NCBI GenBank assembly: GCA_002946415.1
Contig: NJPS01000004.1
Location: 811,001 to 875,000, forward strand
Length of the DNA stretch: 64,000 nt
Reading direction: 5' to 3'
From: Rutstroemia sp. NJR-2017a BVV2
Taxonomy: Eukaryota > Ascomycota > Leotiomycetes > Helotiales > Rutstroemiaceae
Shown: positions 54,464 through 64,000 of the stretch, piece by piece
Layout: the number at the start of each line of letters is the position of its first letter
Numbering within the stretch: position 1 is the stretch's first letter
Notes under the pieces: generated by a model
Told to the model about the DNA's origin: nothing
The model's input: the letters and a program-made list of their open reading frames with translations, nothing else
Databases searched by the model: none
Program-made: the position numbers and the translations under genes

Positions 54464-56133
54464 CTTGAGATACTTTCCGGCCCAATCAATTGATATTCAG
54501 GGAAACAAGAGGAAGTACGTCGACGACATTGACTAGTAAACATAACAAGGGGAATATGGGAGTAAATAAATCCCAAGTTCTTGTCAATGAAAATTGATCC
54601 ACTCCGAATAGAATCCATTCGGCATACTCACCGGATACACAATCGCGAAAGCCACAGAATTTGTGTCACTGATGATACTTTTCAATTCAATATTTGGCAA
54701 CTCAATCGCGATCCATACTGGTAGCTATGCTCTTGGCAATAAGAGACTGCTTGAGCGAAGGAAAATCGTTGAAATGACATAATTGCTTTGAAGAGTGCTC
54801 CACTTGAAGCCTACCGGCTTACGAATAGTGTGGCACCAGCCACGGCGACGGTGACATGAATACAAGCGCTTCCTAAACACTTTTTTACTGTGATTCCACA
54901 TCGACATTGCCCTAGGATATTCAGTATCCCAAGCCTGTCCGATGTTCCCAGTTGTAATATATCTTGGAACGGAAATTTGTGAGAAAACGAACATGCAAGA
55001 CTTGAAATCTGAGCAGACTTCGATGTTCAATTGCGATTCAAACTATTGAATTCGATAGCTCTAGCATGTGGAAAGTTCGGTGCGTAATCAATGGAGCCCA
55101 TGGCCCGCATATGTCTGGGACCAACTCCGTTAACTGAAGTTAATGATTCCAAACGACTTTAAAAAATGGTTCGAACTTCGGAACTTCTCTCCTCGGTAGT
55201 GTTTGTGATATCACTTTTTCACCCTCTTGTGGATCTTTGCCAAAGCTTTTGTGGTGTTTCGCTTGTTTTGCTTGGCGGAACAATGTTTCCTCCGTTCCCT
55301 TCCATCTTGACTTTCTTTCTTAAACCACCTCGAAGTTGATTGTTTGCAACAAGAGGGTTGCAATTGATCACTCATTCGATTGTTCTCAGATCAACTGGGC
55401 CATGGCGCTACATAATGACAGCTTGGCTAGTTCCTGGTGGGCGCGATAACAGAGTCAACCTGCATGGGCATCATGCTCCACCCACTCGGCAGAGCGTCTG
55501 GACCAACCCCAGCTTTCTCGGCTTTGATACAGTACGACTCTAGAACCTTTCTCGGCATTCACGTTAACGGTTAACGTTATGTCAAAGTTTCGAGTTATCG
55601 TTATCGATGGAGATACTGTGCAGAAGGCTGCCGTCGCACCTTGTTCAACGTCTACCAATCTGAACGGCTTGAACTTTCTCCCATCTGTCCAATGGCGTCA
55701 CAAAATGCAAACCTTAACAGCGATGTGAGATTCAATTTATCATGCGCATATCTGCAGCCGAATTCGTCGGATCTCCGTCTTCAAAGCTGATAAGATCGGC
55801 CTATTCAAATACCCAAGACAGGCATCTCGACCGACAGCACACATTTGGAATGCCAATTCTAGAACGATACGGCATTGAGTTTATACATGATATCGACCAG
55901 TGAGGAAATGTTATCTCTGCATAAGTTATCTCATATCACATATCTGCACAGCGATCTGTGTAGGGGTCGTTTATTTCAGTTTGTCTTATCTCGAAAAGCT
56001 TCGAGATGCAAGGGTAGTCCCCAAGTATTTGATGTAGTTACCTGCTACATCACTGATAGATGAATATGTTGCTTGCTCGCCTTCTTCGACACTGCGTATA
56101 GATTGCACGAATTATAGTCGCAGAGATTCAGAA
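54464..56133. other. Intergenic 1.7 kb
   Basis: Divergent upstream region of the ferric reductase and the amino-acid transporter. Short frames present on both strands lack family resemblance. AT/GC composition is unremarkable. Confidence 0.5.
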
Positions 56134-57724
56134 ATGTCATCCATCAAATCCCCAAAATCGGACGACGAGAAAGGTGTTAACGCTGATTTCGGCCGCGGGG
56201 TTGTCGAGGACTATCCTGATGTAGCGGATCCATTGGAAGATCGCGAGATCTTCAAGAAAACTCACGATGGTGTCGACTTTCGCACCGTAGGATGGCCGAG
56301 AGCGTCTGTAATCTTCTTGAAAAGTATGTTTCCATTCTATATTCCAAACCACACTATGATGTGCGAAGCTTATAACTGTATGATAAAGTTATTTTCGCAA
56401 CCGGTGTCCTCAGTATCCCAACAGCTATGTACAGTCTTGGAGCCGTTGGCGGTTCCCTATCAGTTATAGGCTGGGGCTTGTTAAATACATACACGGCGAA
56501 GATCCAGGGAGATTTCCGCAACAATCATCCAGGATGTCACTCAATCGCAGATATGGCCGACGTTGTCGGTGGCGTATTTATCAAAGAGCTTGCAGGAGTG
56601 CTGTTTCTGATAGCGTATATCCTATGTGCCGGATCTGGGATTCTCGGAGTCTCGATCGGACTCAATGCCCTCTCAACGCACGCCGCGTGTACTGTTTGGT
56701 GGTCGTTCCTTGCTACGATGGTTGTCTGTGTCGCTGCTTCAGTACGAAAATTCCATTCCATTGCATGGCTTACGTGGGTGGGCTTTGCTTCTGTCTTCAT
56801 AGCTGTCTTCATTGTCGTGTAAGTGTATCTTCAACCAAAGCTGCAAACACTTATTCTAACCAATTCCAGCGTCGCAGTGACAACCCTCGATCGTCCAGCA
56901 GCGGCCCCTCAAACAGGCGACTATGACCTAGGCTACCACGTAATTGCCTATCCCACCTTCACAGCCGGCATGGTTGCCTCTGCTACCATATTTGTTTCAT
57001 CGGCAGGCACATCCGCTTTCCTCCCCGTCATTTCCGAGATGCGCCAACCACGCGACTTCAACAAAGCACTCTACGCATGTATGATCTTCGTCAACGCCGC
57101 ATATCTCTCCATGTCTCTCGTCGTATACCGCTGGTGCGGCCAATGGGTCGCATCTCCATCACTCGGCTCCGCCGGTCCCGTCATCAAGAAAGTAGCTTAT
57201 GGAATCGGACTCATTGGCTTGGTAGTCTCGGCATGCTTATATCTGCACGTTGCAGCGAAATATCTATTTGTTCGCATCCTGCGCAATTCAAAGCATCTGC
57301 AGCAAAATACCATTATTCACTGGACGACGTGGTTGGGGTGTACGTTTGGATTAGGCCTGCTCTCGTTTATCCTGGCGGAAGCTATTCCCATTTTCAACTA
57401 TCTGCTGGCGTTGACGGGTAGTATTTGTTTTGCGCCTTTGGCTATCGCATTGCCGGCTTGGCTATGGCTTTATGACCACACTGAGGCTAGAAGGGGGACC
57501 ATAGGCATGAAGGTCGCGTATTGGGGTCATGCGAGTTTGATTCTTTTGGCTGCATTTTTATGTGTAGGTGGGACGTATGGTGTGGTGGAAAGCATTATCC
57601 AGGCATATGCTGATGGACAAATCGGTAAGTCCGTCATATTTGAGTTGGCGTGGTGTACGAGACAAAAACTGACTGAAATATAGGATCTGCGTTTAGTTGT
57701 GCGGATAACTCTAACTCAAGTTAA
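56134..57724 (+). CDS. Mtr-like neutral amino-acid transporter
   Basis: Proton-coupled amino-acid permease of the AAAP family (Pfam Aa_trans), similar to Neurospora Mtr (470 aa). Four exons (56134-56323, 56389-56818, 56870-57624, 57684-57724) give 471 aa. The first intron ends in an unusual AAAG acceptor; it is chosen because it yields FLKIIFATGVLSIPTAMYSL, the conserved first span with the unwound G-x-L-S-I-P motif. The cytosolic N-terminus carries EIFKKTHDGVDFRTVGWPRA, a typical start of this subfamily. About eleven hydrophobic spans follow, including VLFLIAYILCAGSGILGVS, FIFVSSAGTSAFLPV-type and ACLYLHVAAKYLFVRILRN. The last exon adds only SAFSCADNSNSS. Neutral/aromatic amino acids are the likely substrates by family; uptake would be at the plasma membrane. 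It is convergent with the sirtuin gene, 263 bases apart. Confidence 0.9.
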
Positions 57725-57987
57725 TTGGACATGGTTGTGTGGGAGTAGGTTGTCCACTTGGGCCGAGGGCCCATTTTAGATAGAGTAAGATAGATTGAAA
57801 GTAGGTCAGTGGAACATTCGAAGCTATTTTTGCCGTCTTTCCAACAACATGCCCCGAGTTCCTGATGCTTCCTGCTCTTTATACAAACGCACTTAACGCG
57901 ATAGGTTGTGATCGCTACGTCCGATATCCAGGGCAACTAACAGCTATCCATTACTTCCCAAGACGTATAAGCCTCAAAAATAAATCA

Positions 57988-59295
57988 TCAAGCACTCCTC
58001 TCCCCCCCATCTTTCGCTTCATCTAACCCCAAAATCTCCGCCAAAATCTCCTCCGCATCCCCCACAAACAACCAATCATCCTTCCTCAAGCCCCCCGCGC
58101 TCCCTAACTGATCTCCATCAATGTTAATCACCGCGATTCTCGCCCCCGCATTCCGCGCAGTATCCACATATGCAGCCGCCGGATACACTACAGCCGTCGT
58201 CCCTACTACTAACATAAGATCGATCTTATCCTTCTCGATCCACGAGTCTACTTCCTGAAGCGTATCTTCTGGGAGGCTTTCCCCAAACCAGACGATATCT
58301 GGACGGAGGAGATTGCTTTTGCAGGTGGGACAGTGGGGGAGTTCGGAGATGGGAACAGTGCTGGCGTGGCGGTTGGGGTCGAGGGAGGCGATTATGCCTT
58401 GCTGGGATGGGAGAGGAGAGTTAGTGGGTGGGTAGGTTAGAAGTATGGGGGGTATAAAAGAGACTCACTATTTCATTGGCGACGGGGGTTATTCGGCTGT
58501 CTTCGGGGTCGGTGATGGCTAGAGAGGGATGGTAAGGGTCGTCGAAATTGTTGCGTTCACGGTAGTTGCAGAGTGGACTTGAGCATTTGATGTCGTAAAG
58601 ACAACCGTGCAGGAGCTTGAGAGATCCTTCGGGATGATTTGCTCGTTGGGCAAGACCTAGTTTGTGGTTAGTAGGATTCTGAAATCCAATGTTATACCGT
58701 GCAAATTAAGATGCCAGAACTAATCTGAAGCTATTTTCTAGATCGATTTCGCAGTGGGAGCGAATGAGATAGATGCCCCTCAAATCTCTCGGATTTGTAT
58801 ACCGGAGTCATTCTCACCACCCGCAATAAGAACCCTTGGAAACATAGCAGGTCACCAAAGGGAATAGCGTAGTCAAGCAGTTCCCCATCACTCACCATCA
58901 ACATTCTGCGTCAAACAAACAAACCCCTCCTCATCCTCTCCCTCCTTCTTCATCCTCCTCGCCAACTCCGCCAGAGCAAAATGCCCCTTGTTCGGCTTCG
59001 CAGCTAGCGCTTTATGTCGCCTATACGAGTAGAACAGCCAAACCAAGCCCGGCTCACGCTTAAAAGCCTGCGGAGTAGCGAGTGATTCTGCGCGATAATT
59101 CCGCCACATCCCGCCCGCCCCTCGAAAAGTATCGAGTCCAGATGAAGCACCGAGTCCTGCACCACACAGAGCAAGAATGCGTTTGGACGAAGATAGAAAT
59201 TCTTTGAACGAGGCGACATCGTTGCTGGGGCCGTGGTTGGATACAGATGAGATGGCGGGGTTGAGGGGCATGGGTGGCGTGGCAGAGGTGGACAT
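57988..59295 (-). CDS. Class III sirtuin (SIRT5-type NAD-dependent deacylase)
   Basis: NAD+-dependent protein deacylase; SIRT5-type members remove succinyl/malonyl groups, often in mitochondria. Three exons (59295-58896, 58656-58469, 58401-57988) give 333 aa. GAGLGASSGLDTFRGAGGMW is the NAD-binding loop, with Asp where family members usually have Pro (SGxP). FYSYRRHKAL keeps the Tyr-x-x-Arg pair that selects acidic acyl groups. TQNVDGLAQRA, catalytic His in LHGCLYD, zinc cysteines CSSPLC and CPTC, DIVWFGESLP, and the VVGTTAVVYPAA helix follow. The first intron is 239 nt. An in-frame ATG at 59382 would add 29 residues (MYHLPKHTTKYLLKLSITQK...), basic and without acidic residues until near its end, resembling a mitochondrial presequence; it lies next to a TATATAA word, so which start is used is open. 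Acyl specificity is inferred from the Tyr/Arg pair. Confidence 0.9.
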
Positions 59296-61059
59296 TTCGA
59301 GATTGATGTGTGGTTTGATGGATTTCTGTGTGATGGATAGTTTTAGGAGGTATTTTGTTGTGTGTTTAGGCAGGTGATACATTATATACTCATGGATGTT
59401 GGATGGATGTTGGATGGATGCAGGTACAGGGCTGAGCCTTGCTGTCTGCCTAGATGAGGACGGAGTAAATACTTGCAGATGCCGATATGGGTAAATGCCA
59501 AACTAGATTCACCGTTTTGTACGTGAAACCTATGCGAGGGCGATAGGCACCAAATCAAATGCTCCTCAAGTTGAAAAAATATCTGCCTGATTCCAAAAAG
59601 GAAGCCGGCATTTGGAATTCAGTCGATGTCAGTCGATGAGGTCTTATCGCAGGATCACGTGGTGAACGGCACCCGCGATAGTAGTGATTTGCTGCAATAT
59701 CTGTCGATGCAGATAGTCTACACGATCTTTCATGAGTATTAGGTAGACGTCTATAGCTTGCGAGGATATATCTGAGACTGTGGGTGAGCATAGCCCGGCG
59801 GAAGCGGGGCTTAGACGAATGACCCGACCCCTAGCTACCACTGATTAGTCACTATGGCGGAAGCATAGTTAAATGGAAAAGAGACCTCACTGCTTACAGC
59901 ACAGCTAGGACCCCAATCCATCAGGGTCCATCTCGAATACGCCGACGTCTTTCCAGAAGTGTTCTAACCAAGCGGACGAAGGTTACAAATTTGAACCTAA
60001 ATGCCGCAAATCCCGGCTTGTCGTATGATCTTAGCCGAACGGCGTATCATGGGCGCCGAGTGATTAAGACTCTCTTCACATGAATATCCACGTCTTGCAG
60101 CAGGAACTCGATCAACGCATAATACTGAGAGTATTTCGACTGTGATCGAGGAATAACAGACATGCTAAATTCATCACGAGAGTAATCCGAAAAGGACTCC
60201 ATGGTCCTGCTCCAAAGGAGCTGGCCATCTTCTGAGAGGACGGAGCGTGCGATAATGGAGGGCGGTAGCCGTAATATGATTGCTCTTACGAGTGAATCTT
60301 ATAGGTAAGCTGCCGGGCCAGGTTTGCTTGGGGTAAGTTGGCTGATATCAACCTCAAGCTCGTTTGATAAGCTGCACGCCACGGCTGCCGATAAGACTTC
60401 ACAAAAAAACACAGCGTCATTAAGATATGCAACAAAACTTTGATATCACGGATAATCCCGTTGCATCAAACAGGGCTGTGGAACCTCGGAAGGAACAAAG
60501 GCAGCGCTGACAAGCAAGAGTACAGAGTAATCAACTGCAGCCATGCCTTACCCATATAGGTACGGCACAGTACGAGACTGGCTGCTGGTTCAAACCTTCC
60601 AGTATTTACGCAACGCTGGAAATTGAAAGAGATGGACAGCGAGTACATAAGCTCGAAGTGCCCGAAAAGTAGCAGGCTCCCACTTGGATAGGTTTTGATG
60701 CTATTCTGTTTTCACTGGAGGAAGCGACATTGGCTCGTGCACCGTGCCAAAAGAAAAATTGAGCTGTGAAAGGTGGGCGTCTTGCATATAAGGCGCACTT
60801 ACCATTGGCCTGTGTACTCTTGCATACAACACAGTAGGTTTTGCCTGTATTGTATGAAGGGACTTCCTCAAAAGAATGTGCGGTTTGAATTAGGCCCCAC
60901 ATGGACCGGCTAAGCGATGAAGGGCGTGTTTTCAGGAAACTCCGTGTCCTTACAAAATAGTAGTCAGGGTATCATCGCAACAAGCAGGACCATCAACCAG
61001 TCTACCAACCAGAACCAGAAGTGCATTTTCAAACTTTTGACTGCCATTTCCATGACCAG
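59296..61059. other. Intergenic 1.8 kb
   Basis: Between the sirtuin promoter and the 3' end of saf4. 59383-59425 has three ATGTTGGATGG direct repeats. No gene recognised. Confidence 0.5.
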
Positions 61060-62106
61060 TTAACCATCGGAATCATAATCTACCAACCCAGCACCTTTAG
61101 TAGTAGTCTCGGCGACATCAAGCTCTACGCTTGACCGTTTCCTCTTGATGCCAGCCAAGAGGGGTTTCGAAGAGGATTTGTGGCCAGTTGCCCGGTTGTC
61201 GCTAACGAGGAAAGGATCCATGGCGGCTCTTGTATTATCTCTTATCTCTGCTACGGCATCGTTGCGGCTTTTAGCAGCCAGCTGTTCAGCTTGCTTTTTG
61301 CGCGAGAGCTTTTTGCTGTTCTTTGGATGTGGTTCACGGGGTTTACTCTCTGCCCCGAAAAGGGGTTTAGATATAGCCTTAGCGATCTGTATCCGAGAAT
61401 CAACACCGCCAAATTCGATGAAGCCAGCTCTCCGTATGTCGTCCTCGTGCTCTGGTAATAGTTCTAAACCTAGACTCATTTTGTCCTGCAATGCACTTGC
61501 TGCTGCTGCCTCCTTTTCTCGGATCTTGCGCCCCTCGCGAAACGTACTCCTCAGCTTTCTGTTTCTCTCGTACGGGTCTTCCCATTGTTCGGAGAGATCC
61601 TGGAGCTCTTCCAACCGTTTCTTGCTGTGCTCTAATCTTTCTTTGTCTTCTATCTTTCCTTCTAAGGATGCGAACGCATTACTACGCAGCTTTTCCCTTT
61701 CCTCAGCGGTCATTATCTTGATATCACCATCCATGACTTTATCCTCTCCAGTATCTCTTTTCCTTGCGCCTTCGGTGACCACGTATGCAGTATTCTTCGG
61801 ATCGGTTCGTATTTCGATCCACCCGCCACAGGCAACATGCTTCATGCGAAAGCTGAAGATTGGCGAAGAATGGTAATTGCCGACCTTCTTCTTTTCTGCA
61901 TTAAACCGAACTCCTTGACCGATTATAGTGGGCTTGGGACAATTGGTGCACCAGATAGGATAGGGCATCTCGAAGCGCACTGTTAAGATACCCTGAGAAA
62001 TCTTGTTTGCCCGGCTCCCTAGAGCATGCTTTCCGTGTAGTTGATTCCCGCTCATAATACCCTCCTGGTCCGGAGGGACATATCGACCCATATTGAAGCC
62101 CTGCAT
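61060..62106 (-). CDS. saf4: Splicing factor Saf4 (CCDC130/Yju2 family)
   Basis: CWC16-family spliceosome factor related to human CCDC130/CCDC94 and fission yeast Saf4, acting in the step-1/step-2 catalytic stages of splicing. Single exon, 348 aa from ATG 62106 (MQGFNMGRYVPPDQEG, the usual fungal start); the in-frame GTG farther upstream is not used. Conserved core: NQLHGKHALGSRANKISQGI, VRFEMPYPIWCTNC (first zinc cysteines), GQGVRFNAEKKKVGNY, FRMKHVACGGWIEIRTDPKN (third cysteine), YVVTEGARKRD. A charged helical middle (about residues 125-230, rich in Glu/Arg/Lys) and a basic C-terminus (KPLLAGIKRKRSS) with possible nuclear-localisation signal follow, ending DYDSDG. It is divergent from spf30, another splicing gene, with 516 bases between starts. 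Confidence 0.94.
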   Translation of the reverse strand: MQGFNMGRYVPPDQEGIMSGNQLHGKHALGSRANKISQGILTVRFEMPYPIWCTNCPKPTIIGQGVRFNAEKKKVGNYHSSPIFSFRMKHVACGGWIEIRTDPKNTAYVVTEGARKRDTGEDKVMDGDIKIMTAEEREKLRSNAFASLEGKIEDKERLEHSKKRLEELQDLSEQWEDPYERNRKLRSTFREGRKIREKEAAAASALQDKMSLGLELLPEHEDDIRRAGFIEFGGVDSRIQIAKAISKPLFGAESKPREPHPKNSKKLSRKKQAEQLAAKSRNDAVAEIRDNTRAAMDPFLVSDNRATGHKSSSKPLLAGIKRKRSSVELDVAETTTKGAGLVDYDSDG

Positions 62107-62622
62107 CTTGGAAGTAAATATGCGCTCCTTCTGATGAAAATTAGTAGGGATCTGTTCGTGCAACACTGTCACGCCCGGCGAATGACGTAGGCTCGGAGCA
62201 ATGTGTCTTCGTAAGTTTTGTTGTTAGATTCTGCAGTTCATCGACTTTAGATCAAGAAGCAAGAGTTTCAAGCATCAAGCGGGGTTCTGCTGTCGCAAAA
62301 GTACTCGAAAGACGACTGATAGAGATCAGAGGTATGATTGGTATGAGAGTTTGTCGGCAAGTTTAAGTCCATGCCCGCGTCACGTGTGCAGTACGGCACT
62401 CACGCTAGTATTGTTTAAGGTTATCGATTTTGGTAACAACGCCCTCGAACGCCATCCAGCGTTCGAAGACCATATCGAATTTAGACGTCACATCAAAACA
62501 TACAGATTTAACAAATTTGTTTAATAAAGATAATTTAGCATCCTGACGCCTGCCATCACGAACCCAGTTAATTAATTGCTTCGGTTTCAAGGTTGGAGAA
62601 CATACAAAAGCCCCTTACCAGA
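62107..62622. promoter_or_regulatory. Bidirectional promoter saf4/spf30
   Basis: 516 bases between the start codons of two splicing-factor genes. A perfect CACGTG at 62381-62386 lies close to its middle (275 bases from saf4, 237 from spf30). CACGTG is the E-box bound by Cbf1/bHLH factors. Confidence 0.55.
62381..62386. promoter_or_regulatory. CACGTG E-box in the saf4/spf30 promoter
   Basis: Palindromic CACGTG, preceded by GT and followed by TG. By family knowledge a candidate bHLH (Cbf1-like) site; binding is inferred only. Confidence 0.4.
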
Positions 62623-63608
62623 ATGTCGGATCTTGCTGGGCTTCAGAATGACATCAAGGAGTACAAACTGCAGGTAATGCCCCCTTGATTCATATGGCAT
62701 CTTCAGTTTTGTACCATACTGACATCATAAAAGCTGGAAACAGTGCAGTTAGGTCTTCAAGCAGACCCCGAAAATGTAGAGCTTCAGACATTAAAAACTG
62801 AACTCGAAGAAGTCATTTCCCTCACCGAATCCGCGATCGCAGAACTAAAGCCAGCTCCAGCACCTGTAGCTCAACCGAAGAAATCCGAAGAAGCGCCAGT
62901 AAAGGAGAAATGGTCGAGAGAGAATCATCCAGCATTTAAGAAGGCCGCGCCTCCTCCTCCAGAAGAGCCCGAGGCTCCTACCAGCTTCTCTGTCAATGAT
63001 ATGGTTTTGGCGAAATGGTATTCCGGTGATAAGGGGTTCTACCCCGCTCGTATCACGTCTATAACGGGTTCCTCGACATCGCCAGTCTATATCGTTAAGT
63101 TCAAGAATTATGACACAACAGAAACTTTACGAGCCAAGGATATCAAACCCATTGTTAATCCTAATAAGCGTAAGGCTGATGGTACACCAGTCGTAGCTTC
63201 GATACCTACGCCCCCTTCGACTTCCAATGTCATTTCTGCAGCCGCCGACATCAACCCTGAGCTTGCGCAACAGTCTAAACGCGAGCCAAGCAAGGTCAGT
63301 GACGGCCCAACTAGACCAGCGAAGCTCCCAAAGAAGATAAAGGCGAAGAAAGAATTAGATGATGGCAAAAAGAAATGGCAGGATTTTGCTGCCAAAGGGA
63401 AATTTGGCAAAACGGGAAAGAAGGAGAGTATGTTCCGTACTCCGGAAGGGGTCAACGGAAGAGGTAAGAACATAGCTTAAAGATCCCTGATGACATTAAC
63501 TGACATTCAGCAGTCGGCTTTACTGGTTCTGGTCAGAGTATGCGAAAAGATCCGACACGAAGTCGGCATATTTACCAGACGAATGGGGATGATGAAGGGT
63601 TTGCTTGA
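62623..63608 (+). CDS. spf30: Tudor-domain splicing factor Spf30 (SMN-related)
   Basis: SMN-related splicing factor (human SMNDC1/SPF30) needed for mature spliceosome assembly; its Tudor domain reads symmetric dimethyl-arginine on Sm/SmD tails. Three exons (62623-62673, 62734-63463, 63514-63608) give 291 aa. A coiled-coil-like N-terminus (LAGLQNDIKEYKLQ then LQTLKTELEEVISL) precedes the Tudor domain at ~103-158 (FSVNDMVLAKWYSGDKGFYP, VKFKNYDTTETLRAKDIKPI) with the aromatic-cage Trp/Tyr/Phe residues present. The basic C-terminal half (KKWQDFAAKGKFGKTGKKES) continues into VGFTGSGQSMRKDPTRSRHIY after the last 50-nt intron, where the acceptor CAGCAG|TC was chosen because it keeps that conserved block in frame. 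Ends DDEGFA. Pairs with divergent saf4. Confidence 0.94.
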
Positions 63609-64000
63609 GCATGTTGGGAATCAAGGGATGGTGAAGCAACTCTTTGCAAGTATACGGTGTTTAGAATGGAGTTTCCCTTTGATTGTGTTTGATTGACTTT
63701 TAGCGATTTGATGGAGGCTAACATGGACTTGGGCATGAGAGCTAGATTTCTGGATGCTTGTTCACCAGTTGAACATATTCCGAGCAGTTCTGTGATATAC
63801 TTTTTCTTTAAATGAAACATGCTAAATATGGCTTTCAATAGGTTCGCTTTTGGACATCATAGGCGTTTGATGATTGTCCTGGTTCACCTATGTTCAGGTG
63901 CGACGTGTTTGATACTCGATCCAGTAATGATTGACTTTACCCTTTTCTGTCACCTGCTTTCCTCAATGTTATGTTTAAACACTCACGGTCAATAGTTGCA
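63609..64000. other. 3' flank of spf30 to window edge
   Basis: 392 bases; likely spf30 3' untranslated region followed by intergenic DNA. No gene start or end from a neighbour is visible. Confidence 0.5.

Noticed and set aside
62107..62172. Upstream extension of Saf4
   Set aside because: The longer frame starts at GTG, not ATG, and the family start MQGFNMGRY coincides with the ATG at 62106.
1..64000. CRISPR arrays, insertion sequences, retroelements
   Set aside because: No regularly spaced identical repeats, transposase or reverse-transcriptase motifs, or long terminal repeats were seen; the tandem repeats present are simple microsatellites.

Overview
This window is nuclear DNA of a filamentous ascomycete (Pezizomycotina). 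Most introns are 47-100 nt GT-AG, several with a CTAAC/CTAAT-like branch site. Genes are dense, single and on both strands. The set is typical of filamentous fungi: AcuK-type gluconeogenesis regulator, PSTAIRE CDK1 with the NimX-type insert, BRCT/Myb telomere protein Rap1, Chip6-like sterol glucosyltransferase. A Leotiomycete is my best guess from the general look of the proteins, but the sequence does not prove it. I reconstructed 20 protein genes with splice junctions, plus one tRNA gene. One further small membrane-protein gene (52 aa) is too short for usual ORF cut-offs. No transposase, reverse transcriptase, CRISPR array, secondary-metabolite cluster or viral gene was recognised.

Layout. 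0-9.2 kb: 3' part of an OPT-family oligopeptide transporter, a secreted GMC flavin oxidoreductase, and a PDK1/Pkh protein kinase. 9.2-22 kb: repeat-bearing intergenic DNA, a disordered protein of unknown function, a sterol 3-beta-glucosyltransferase with a Vps13-C-like tail, and a protein joining a catalytically dead PPCDC-like flavoprotein fold to ankyrin-like repeats. 22-25.8 kb: a gene-poor stretch with degenerate repeats. 25.8-37.1 kb: rap1 and swf1 (divergent), an intron-containing tRNA-Glu, an amidase, an ALKBH1-type dioxygenase and cdc2 (the last two divergent). 37.1-44.6 kb: riboflavin kinase, the 52-aa membrane protein, and acuK. 44.6-48.5 kb: 3.9 kb with no recognisable gene, upstream of acuK. 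48.5-64 kb: an MFS transporter, a ferric reductase-like protein, an Mtr-like amino-acid transporter, a SIRT5-type sirtuin, and the splicing factors saf4 and spf30 in a divergent pair.

How the genes relate. There is no operon-like pathway; this is mostly housekeeping sequence. Functional links are loose: nutrient and metal uptake (OPT, MFS, ferric reductase, amino-acid transporter), growth signalling and cell cycle (PDK1, CDK1), flavin supply and use (FMN1, GMC oxidase, ferric reductase), and RNA splicing (saf4/spf30). The observations I find most worth following are the dead-PPCDC/ankyrin-like protein, an ARID-like segment inside Rap1, the glucosyltransferase/Vps13-C fusion, the 52-aa membrane microprotein and the 22-25.8 kb repeat region.
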